From positions 1-10,404 of the forward strand of contig DFPA01000044.1 in NCBI GenBank assembly GCA_002377025.1: a stretch of DNA of 10,404 nucleotides, in the 5' to 3' direction. Positions 5,159 to 10,404 of the stretch are shown here, piece by piece. Position numbers and translations under genes: made by a program. Under the pieces are notes generated by a model. The model was not told the DNA's origin. It saw only the letters and a list, made by a program, of their open reading frames with translations, and did no database searches. The DNA comes from Patescibacteria group bacterium UBA3527. Lineage in GTDB: Bacteria > Patescibacteriota > Minisyncoccia > Phycocordibacterales > UBA918. The stretch's first letter is position 1, and each line of letters starts with the position of its first letter.

Positions 5159-7114
5159 TTATTTCACTGCAAAGAGTCTTAGGCTGTTAAGAATAACGAC
5201 AATTGCCATACCGGAATCAGCGGCAATAGCAAATACCAAATTGGTTAAGCCAAATGGTACGAGAACGAGGAAAAGGATTTTTATTCCGAGTGCGAGGGCA
5301 ATATTCGTTCGTATGGTCTTAACCGCAGCACGTGCCAGTCTGACTGATTGTGGAATAGTCCGTAAGTCTCCAGATAACAGGGTAATGTCGGCTGATTCTA
5401 TGGCCGCATCGGTTCCACCTGCACCAATGGCAAATCCCACGTCTGATGTAACAAGTGACGGAGCATCATTTACCCCATCACCAACCATAGCGACTGAATG
5501 GTATTTATCACGTAATTTTTTCACGCTCGTTACTTTTTCCTCCGGCAGTAGCGACGCTTTTACATCTGTGACACCGACAAGATTCGCAATATAGGTGGCA
5601 CTGTGTTCATTATCACCGGTAAGCATCACACTCTCGACACCTTGATCTCCCAACGTGGTAACCACATCTTTGGCCTCCTCCCGCACTTGATCTGAAATCG
5701 CAAGGGCACCAATTACTTCTTTACCCTCGGCTACCAACACTACCGTCTTACCCTCTTTTTCCAGACGTTCTACATCTGCTTCAAACGCTGCACTGTCAAT
5801 GCCGCTTTCAGTTAGCAACTTTCTATTACCAATATAGCTATCGGCTTCGCAGACCAGACATTGAGCCTGACCACCTTTACCGGCTACGTTCTGATAGGAA
5901 TCCATTTTATGCGGTTTAATATCATGTTCTTCCGCATAAGCGACAATGGCTTCTGCTAACGGATGTGAAGAAAATAATTCAATACCTGCCGCATCAGCTA
6001 TAACCTTCTCTTTGCTATGCGAACCAAAAGTAATCACGTCAGTAACAGTGTGATTCCCGTAAGTAAGTGTGCGGGTTTTATCAAACGCAACCGCTTTCAC
6101 ACCGGCTAATTTTTCAAGATACTTCCCACCTTTGATTAATATACCACTGCGCGATGCTCCTCCGATTGCTGAGGCAATGGCCACTGGTGTTGCAATCACC
6201 AACGCACACGGACAAGCAATCACCAGCAATATTAAAGCTCGATAAAGCCATTCTTCAAATGGCAACCCGAAGACCAAAGTCGGTACTACAGCAATTAAAA
6301 TAGACAGTATGACAACTGCGGGTGTGTAATAGCGAGCAAACTTATCGATGAAAGCTTGAGTGGGAGCTCGTGATGCCTGAGCTTCCTCGATGAGAGTGAT
6401 AATTCGCGCAAACGTCGAATCTTGACTGGTTTTCTCAACCTTAATCTCAAGATAACCTTGCACATTCATAGTGCTGGCAAACACTTGATCATCAATAGTT
6501 TTGTCAACTGGAATCGACTCACCTGTAATAGAAGCCTCATCAATGGTTGATTCACCTTTAATAACCACGCCATCAAGAGGAATCTGCTCTCCGGGCTTTA
6601 CAACAACAATAGTTCCAACAACCACTTTCTCGACCGGCATGGTATCTCCATTTTTAAGTCGAGCAACTTTTGGTGATTTCTCTATTAAAGCCGCTACTGC
6701 CCGTCGAGAACGTTCAACCCCATAACTCTCGAAAAATTCCGCCAAAGAGAAAAGGAAGACTACGACAGCTGCCTCGGCGTATTCGCCAATATATATGGCC
6801 CCGATAGATGCCAACACTACCAAGAAGCTGATATTAAGAAAGCGTTGTTTTATAAGTCCTCGAATTGCACCTTGCAATACAAAGACTGAACCCGATGCCA
6901 GGGAAAGAAAGTAAAATAATGTGGCAAATTGTGTTTGAGGTAAAGAGTAGGAGCTAACGAAAGCCAAAAGGAGTAATACTCCTGAAATTGGCGTGAATAT
7001 TTTAAGGGCGCTGCTACGGGAAAGGATTGAGCGTAGTCCTACGCCAGATGCAGTCTCGTCTTCAACTCCGCAATCATCGCAGACAGCGGTATGTCTGTCA
7101 TGTGTTTCAGTCAT
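5159..7114 (-). CDS. Zn/Cd/Pb-type P1B ATPase (CPC motif) with altered DKTGT
   Basis: A 651-residue heavy-metal P-type ATPase of the ZntA/CadA group, expected to pump Zn(II), Cd(II) or Pb(II) out of the cytoplasm. Motifs in order: a short N-terminal metal-ligand stretch (H5, H8, CDDC at 12-17) replaces the HMA domain; helices follow to about residue 150; then TGES (197-200), ACPCAL (C301, C303), the phosphorylation site, SSHPL (H384, P385), and GDGVND (545-550). The final helices contain K and ADSG...N, as in Zn-type pumps. The phosphorylation motif reads DKTRTLT (D345, R348), with Arg replacing a nearly invariant Gly. The nucleotide-binding domain also has an unusual CLVC pair. At 651 residues it is shorter than HMA-bearing ZntA/CadA proteins. 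It sits 18 nt after the M23 gene and 2 nt before the PAP2 gene. The substitution may impair activity, though the rest of the frame is intact. Confidence 0.92.
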   Translation of the reverse strand: MTETHDRHTAVCDDCGVEDETASGVGLRSILSRSSALKIFTPISGVLLLLAFVSSYSLPQTQFATLFYFLSLASGSVFVLQGAIRGLIKQRFLNISFLVVLASIGAIYIGEYAEAAVVVFLFSLAEFFESYGVERSRRAVAALIEKSPKVARLKNGDTMPVEKVVVGTIVVVKPGEQIPLDGVVIKGESTIDEASITGESIPVDKTIDDQVFASTMNVQGYLEIKVEKTSQDSTFARIITLIEEAQASRAPTQAFIDKFARYYTPAVVILSILIAVVPTLVFGLPFEEWLYRALILLVIACPCALVIATPVAIASAIGGASRSGILIKGGKYLEKLAGVKAVAFDKTRTLTYGNHTVTDVITFGSHSKEKVIADAAGIELFSSHPLAEAIVAYAEEHDIKPHKMDSYQNVAGKGGQAQCLVCEADSYIGNRKLLTESGIDSAAFEADVERLEKEGKTVVLVAEGKEVIGALAISDQVREEAKDVVTTLGDQGVESVMLTGDNEHSATYIANLVGVTDVKASLLPEEKVTSVKKLRDKYHSVAMVGDGVNDAPSLVTSDVGFAIGAGGTDAAIESADITLLSGDLRTIPQSVRLARAAVKTIRTNIALALGIKILFLVLVPFGLTNLVFAIAADSGMAIVVILNSLRLFAVK

Positions 7115-7132
7115 ATACTATGTGTAATCTAT

Positions 7133-8389
7133 CTAATTTGCCTCCAGTTTAACCTTGTACCGATCAACGATATCTTGAAAGTTATCAAGCTCCGCGTCAG
7201 CCAACGACTCTCCGACCGGTAAGTCTGCTTCAAGTGGATTAATCGGCGCTCCAGCTTTAAATAATGCATATTGTAGATGTGGGCCGGTAGAAATTCCGGT
7301 AGAACCAACGTAGCCAACCACATCACCTTGCAGAACGGTTTCACCCTGCTTGATTCCTGAAGCAATCTTCGAAAGATGAGCATATTGACTTTTATATTGT
7401 CCATGCCTAATCTCAACAGTAATGCCAAGTCCTCCTTTATCGCCAGCTACTGTTACCTCGCCATCCGCAACTGCAACCACCGGTGTACCGTGCGGTGCGG
7501 CGTAATCAAGAGCTCGATGGGGTGTTACTTGCCTCGTAACCGGATTGACCCGACTATAGCTAAATCCCGAGCTGATATAACCAACACCAATGGGAGAACT
7601 CAAGAATTGTCGTTCGACACTTTCACCATTTGCGGCGTAATAGCCGGCAACTCCATCTTCTGTCTCGTAGTAGTATGCATCGTACGACGTGCCTTGATTT
7701 TCAAATTTTGCGGCCATAATCTTTCCGGGACGAACTGGTTCACCATCCGGTGTCTTACGATCTTCATACACAAGTGAAAAAGAATCACCTTCACGAATAT
7801 CAGTAGAAAAGTCGATATCCCACTGAAAGATTTCCGCCAACTCCACGAGAGTTTTATCACTGAGTCCTACCGCTCCGCCATCAATAAATAATGATGACTC
7901 TATCGTGGCACTTTTCGTGACTTCGACAACATCATACTCAACCGCTTCCTCTTCAGCTATAAATTCGCCGTCTACATTTTTAATCACGATCTTCTTATCG
8001 TCATTTAGATCGTAATCCACCGATGCCAGAGCATCTTGAGCAAAGACAACATGAATAAATTTACCTGCTTGCAATTTGGTGAAGTCGTAGACGTCTTGAA
8101 CAGCAGCCAGAATGGAGTTCTGATCTTCAGCCGATACGTCTATCTTTTCCATAATGGTGGAAAAAGTATCACCGGGTTGGATTTCAATTTCCTTCACTCC
8201 CGTGTCTGATTGTTCAATAACAGCAGCAGTTTGAGATAAGTCCTTGCCGGATGTGTTGCCTAAGTCACCGGGTACCGCTTCTCGTTCATATGTCACTGAT
8301 GTTGACTTTGGGGTATGCCAAAGAATAAACCCTCCTCCCACTACCACAAACGCAATTAGGCTAAATGAAACGTATTTTATACTATTCAT
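7133..8389 (-). CDS. M23/LytM-family peptidase with OapA/LysM-like domain (MepM-like)
   Basis: A 418-residue protein. An N-terminal helix (about 5-24) anchors or exports it. A low-complexity linker follows, then an OapA/LysM-like segment beginning near EIEIQPGDTFSTIM (about 66-115), a central extended region, and a C-terminal M23 domain (about 285-400). This order resembles MepM/YebA endopeptidases, which cut peptidoglycan cross-links outside the membrane. In the M23 domain HRALD supplies H291 and D295, YAHLS supplies H338, and the last motif reads GPHLQY (H371, Q373). In LytM the equivalent of Q373 is a zinc-binding His, so one ligand is replaced. The enzyme may be weakened, use another ligand, or act as a non-catalytic activator. 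The gene overlaps the SurA-like gene by 8 nt and precedes the Zn-type ATPase by 18 nt. No Shine-Dalgarno is visible. Confidence 0.9.
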   Translation of the reverse strand: MNSIKYVSFSLIAFVVVGGGFILWHTPKSTSVTYEREAVPGDLGNTSGKDLSQTAAVIEQSDTGVKEIEIQPGDTFSTIMEKIDVSAEDQNSILAAVQDVYDFTKLQAGKFIHVVFAQDALASVDYDLNDDKKIVIKNVDGEFIAEEEAVEYDVVEVTKSATIESSLFIDGGAVGLSDKTLVELAEIFQWDIDFSTDIREGDSFSLVYEDRKTPDGEPVRPGKIMAAKFENQGTSYDAYYYETEDGVAGYYAANGESVERQFLSSPIGVGYISSGFSYSRVNPVTRQVTPHRALDYAAPHGTPVVAVADGEVTVAGDKGGLGITVEIRHGQYKSQYAHLSKIASGIKQGETVLQGDVVGYVGSTGISTGPHLQYALFKAGAPINPLEADLPVGESLADAELDNFQDIVDRYKVKLEAN

Positions 8390-9038
8390 AGTCTACAAAG
8401 TACTGAATGTTTGCCTGTGTGCGCAGACCGGTAATGTAACTTTGTGCCGCAGTGTTAAATTTCTGATTTTTGATTTGTTCTTCTATTTGCGGTCGTAAGG
8501 TTTCTGCTTGCCCTTCTGGAAATGGTCCGTTGGCTTCAATAAACGCATTGATCTCTTCTTCGGTAACGGAAATATCCGATAATAATAGCGCCGCAAGTAT
8601 CTTTTGTGTTTTGATTTGTTTTGCAAGACTCTCTCGCGTTAACCCTTGCTGGGCTAACAAATCCTCAAGCGTGCCGCCCTGTTCGGAAATTTGCGATTTG
8701 ATGGCTGCTATCTCAGACGCAACTTCTAAGTCAGTTACGACTACGTTGGCTTCAGCCGCTGCCTGTTCAAGTAAAATATCTAAAATCATAGAATCCAGTA
8801 CCGCGGCACCAGCTTGGTTTTCTAATTCACCAATAACACTCAAGCGACTGATAGACTCGCCATTTACTTTGGCAGCTACTATAAACCCTTGTGTGTATAA
8901 AATCGCTCCCAATATCAAGACGACAACTAAGGCAACCACGCCGTACATTCGCAATGATTTTTGCTGCATTTTTGCTGCTGCAGCAGTTTCCATCTCGCTA
9001 TGTTTAACAGCTTCTTCACTTTTGTTTGTTTCGTACAT
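8382..9038 (-). CDS. Membrane-anchored SurA-N-like chaperone, no PPIase domain
   Basis: A 218-residue protein with a charged N-terminus, one membrane helix (about 32-50) and an extracytoplasmic helical domain. The segment from VAAKVNGESISRL onward (about 54-168) matches the SurA/PrsA N-terminal chaperone fold: a small strand, long helices, a LDILLEQAAAEA-type helix, and the TEEEINAFIEAN stretch that usually precedes the rotamase domain. Here the protein ends soon after, with a closing helix (about 180-206), so no parvulin domain is present. Proteins of this build assist folding of exported proteins. It is encoded 9 nt after the DUF305 gene and overlaps the M23 peptidase start by 8 nt, suggesting translational coupling and possibly that the peptidase is a client. 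The assignment rests on pattern recognition of the N-domain. Confidence 0.75.
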   Translation of the reverse strand: MYETNKSEEAVKHSEMETAAAAKMQQKSLRMYGVVALVVVLILGAILYTQGFIVAAKVNGESISRLSVIGELENQAGAAVLDSMILDILLEQAAAEANVVVTDLEVASEIAAIKSQISEQGGTLEDLLAQQGLTRESLAKQIKTQKILAALLLSDISVTEEEINAFIEANGPFPEGQAETLRPQIEEQIKNQKFNTAAQSYITGLRTQANIQYFVDYE

Positions 9039-9047
9039 ATTATTTAT

Positions 9048-9671
9048 CTAGTAGTTTGCTAACAATTCATTCATATAATCAATTTCCGCTTGTTGGCCAT
9101 TGATCATTGTTTGTGCCAAGCTAGTGACTGTGTCATTATCACTTCGCTTTACAACTCCCTCTGCCATCATAACACCACCTTGATGATGACGAATCATCAA
9201 CTCGAGAAATAACTTCTCAGCCTCTGTTCCATTCGCCTCAACAAGCATTTGCATTTCTTCATTGGTGGCCATTCCGGGCATGTACGCTCCGGGAGTAAAA
9301 CCTGTTGCCATCTGCTTGTTATCCATAGCAGACATATCATCCATCATCCACATCATCGGTGTCTGAGTGGTTGTAAATGGCTGTTGCCACAAATCTAGCC
9401 AACCAAGCATCATTCCCCGTTGATTTGCCTGAGTGTTAATAATATCAAAGGCAAAACCACGAATTTCCTGGTTATCGGTTTTTTCTCGAATCAGAAATGA
9501 CATCTCAATTGCCTGCTGATGGTGAACACTCATATCTTGAGCAAAACCAATCTCTGCTTCATTGGGCTGATTAAGCGGGATTGAATTCTGACCGAGTACA
9601 AACATTCCAATACCGACCACCGTTCCGATGAATAGAACTGGTAACTGTTTTTTAATAGCTTGATAGTTCAT
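9048..9671 (-). CDS. DUF305 family protein with Met-rich insert
   Basis: A 207-residue protein with an N-terminal helix (about 10-27) that exports or anchors it. Two copies of the DUF305 ferritin-like signature are visible: FAQDMSVHHQQAIEM (H50, H51) and MIRHHQGGVMMAE (H162, H163). Between them, residues 87-142 hold 13 Met residues, including MMWMM at 106-110. His pairs and clustered Met are typical Cu(I)/Cu(II) ligands, and DUF305 proteins are often found with copper and silver resistance genes; a periplasmic or cell-surface copper buffer is a reasonable inference. It lies 8 nt after the DUF3105 gene and 9 nt before the SurA-like gene. A GGGGGG run upstream is 18 nt from the ATG, too far for a normal ribosome site. 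Confidence 0.88.
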   Translation of the reverse strand: MNYQAIKKQLPVLFIGTVVGIGMFVLGQNSIPLNQPNEAEIGFAQDMSVHHQQAIEMSFLIREKTDNQEIRGFAFDIINTQANQRGMMLGWLDLWQQPFTTTQTPMMWMMDDMSAMDNKQMATGFTPGAYMPGMATNEEMQMLVEANGTEAEKLFLELMIRHHQGGVMMAEGVVKRSDNDTVTSLAQTMINGQQAEIDYMNELLANY

Positions 9672-9679
9672 AGTTTAAT

Positions 9680-10213
9680 TTATTGCATTCCCCCCGGAAT
9701 AGTATTGCAAGTTGCTCCCGGTTCAGGCGTTTGAGGACCTTGGCGGAATTTTGCCAAAAACTGATCTATCCGAGGATCATCGGCTGAATCAAGTGAAAGT
9801 TGCACACCCCACGCTGTGAGCACAATTGGTGATTCTTGTTCCGGATAGGGACTGATAAAAGAGTAGCCTTTGACTTTACCTTTGAGAGCTTCAATCTCTT
9901 CAGCTGCCAGCGTAGGTCGATAAGTAATCCAGACAGCACCGTGTTCAAGTGAGTGAACGGCATTTTCATCCACTACCGGCTCATCATAAATGTTGCCATT
10001 GCAACCCAACCAAACCGAATAATGGTTTCCGCCAACCGGAGGTGTGTCTTTGTAATCAACTTCAGTTTTTACATGACTACGGTTTGTTACGACAGTGTAA
10101 TCAATACCCTGAATTTCTTGTTCGTAGGCTTTCTGTTGTGCATTGTTTGACCACCACGAACCGCCCACTAAAAATAGAGCTGCCGAACCGATAAAAATTA
10201 AGAATGGTTTCAT
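9680..10213 (-). CDS. DUF3105 family exported/anchored protein
   Basis: A 177-residue protein with an N-terminal helix or signal (about 3-18). The rest matches DUF3105: YKDTPPVGGNHY (H64) and the characteristic VHSLEHGAVWITY (H87, H91). Cys residues C71 and C169 could form a disulfide. The function of DUF3105 is unknown; the three conserved His suggest metal binding, which is inference. DUF3105 genes are commonly next to DUF305 genes, as here (8 nt apart), supporting a joint role outside the membrane. It is the first gene of the upstream unit, about 70 nt downstream of a promoter candidate. The start is ATG, with no Shine-Dalgarno visible. Confidence 0.87.
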   Translation of the reverse strand: MKPFLIFIGSAALFLVGGSWWSNNAQQKAYEQEIQGIDYTVVTNRSHVKTEVDYKDTPPVGGNHYSVWLGCNGNIYDEPVVDENAVHSLEHGAVWITYRPTLAAEEIEALKGKVKGYSFISPYPEQESPIVLTAWGVQLSLDSADDPRIDQFLAKFRQGPQTPEPGATCNTIPGGMQ

Positions 10214-10290
10214 ATTTGATTACTTAGAATAAAACTTGACCACGATATACAAACTAATGGTACATTTGTTTTCTTTATGACAATACGAAC

Positions 10291-10320
10291 AGTATAAAGT
10301 AGCAACCCCACATCAAGCAA
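10291..10320 (-). promoter_or_regulatory. Probable sigma70-like promoter of the DUF3105-to-PAP2 unit
   Basis: On the minus strand, TTGCTT (10320-10315) and TATACT (10296-10291) are 18 bp apart. Transcription would start near 10284, leaving a leader of about 70 nt before the ATG at 10213. Unlike the promoter at 4649-4677, it has no GC-rich dyad in its spacer, only a GGGG run, so the two units may not share a regulator. Confidence 0.5.
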
Positions 10321-10336
10321 ACCCTTTCTTCTTCAC

Positions 10337-10367
10337 ACCAGGATAACCGGGCTGGTAAGCTACCAGC
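10337..10367. repeat. Overlapping alternative hairpins
   Basis: ACCAG (10337-10341), CTGGT (10352-10356) and ACCAG (10362-10366) can form two mutually exclusive hairpins. The stronger one has a 7-bp stem, GCTGGTA/TACCAGC, with loop AGC (10351-10367). Neither strand has a following T-run, so it is not a standard terminator. It lies upstream of the proposed promoter, at the window edge. I see no tRNA fold. The function is unknown. Confidence 0.5.
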
Positions 10368-10404
10368 TCTACATCAAACAAAAAGTGAATACAAATGTAA
10401 CACT

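Noticed and set aside
10320..10380. Possible tRNA on the minus strand (GTAGAGC and GGTAGC-like pieces)
   Set aside because: The D-loop would be only 5 nt, there is no proper anticodon loop of 7, and no T-arm or acceptor stem can be found.
10261..10399. 9-bp inverted repeat TACATTTGT / ACAAATGTA about 120 bp apart
   Set aside because: It is short, in AT-rich DNA, with no transposase or target duplication; chance is likely.
1..10404. CRISPR arrays, insertion sequences, integrases or attachment sites
   Set aside because: No regularly spaced repeats, transposase or integrase motifs, or flanking terminal repeats were found.

Overview
The window reads as a bacterial metal-homeostasis and cell-envelope island. 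Almost everything is on the minus strand, in two tightly packed transcription units; one small membrane-protein gene lies on the plus strand at the left end. All eleven minus-strand genes are close-packed (gaps of 1 to 45 nt, one 8-nt overlap) except for a single 180-nt break at 4503-4682. The mixture suggests a member of the Candidatus Patescibacteria (Parcubacteria-like). The reasons are a DUF378 protein, an unrecognised small membrane protein ending in the residues HPKLFS, a YeeE pair beside a CPH-type ATPase, compact genes, moderate GC, and no recognisable Shine-Dalgarno sequence before nearly every gene. This assignment is inference. The genetic code looks standard, since TGA is used as a stop.

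Upstream minus-strand unit (10213 down to 4683), in order of transcription: a DUF3105 secreted/anchored protein, a Met-rich DUF305 protein, a membrane-anchored SurA-N-like chaperone without a PPIase domain, a M23/LytM-family peptidase with an OapA/LysM-like domain, a Zn/Cd/Pb-type P1B ATPase (CPC motif), and a PAP2 phosphatase resembling undecaprenyl-diphosphate phosphatases. A sigma70-like promoter is proposed just upstream (10291-10320).

Downstream minus-strand unit (4502 down to 449): two half-size YeeE/YedE-type transporter subunits, a CopB-type copper P1B ATPase (CPH motif, His-rich N-terminus), an unknown two-helix membrane protein with a conserved-looking Cys pair, and a DUF411 protein fused to membrane segments. 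Its promoter (4649-4677) has 17-bp spacing and contains a GC-rich dyad, CCCCATGGGG flanked by GTATA/TATAC. This strongly resembles a CsoR-family operator (copper-sensing CsoR or persulfide-sensing CstR). No CsoR-family gene lies in the window. A bidirectional terminator (301-334) separates the unit from the convergent DUF378 gene.

Working picture (inference): the copper/persulfide unit exports Cu from the cytoplasm and buffers it outside the membrane, using DUF411, the Met-rich DUF305 and DUF3105. The linked unit adds Zn/Cd export and envelope maintenance (peptidoglycan hydrolase, extracytoplasmic chaperone, lipid-carrier recycling). Several proteins carry substitutions at normally invariant positions: DKTRT instead of DKTGT in the Zn-type ATPase, HI instead of HP in the Cu-type ATPase, and HLQ instead of HLH in the M23 enzyme. 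These are the most checkable oddities in the window.
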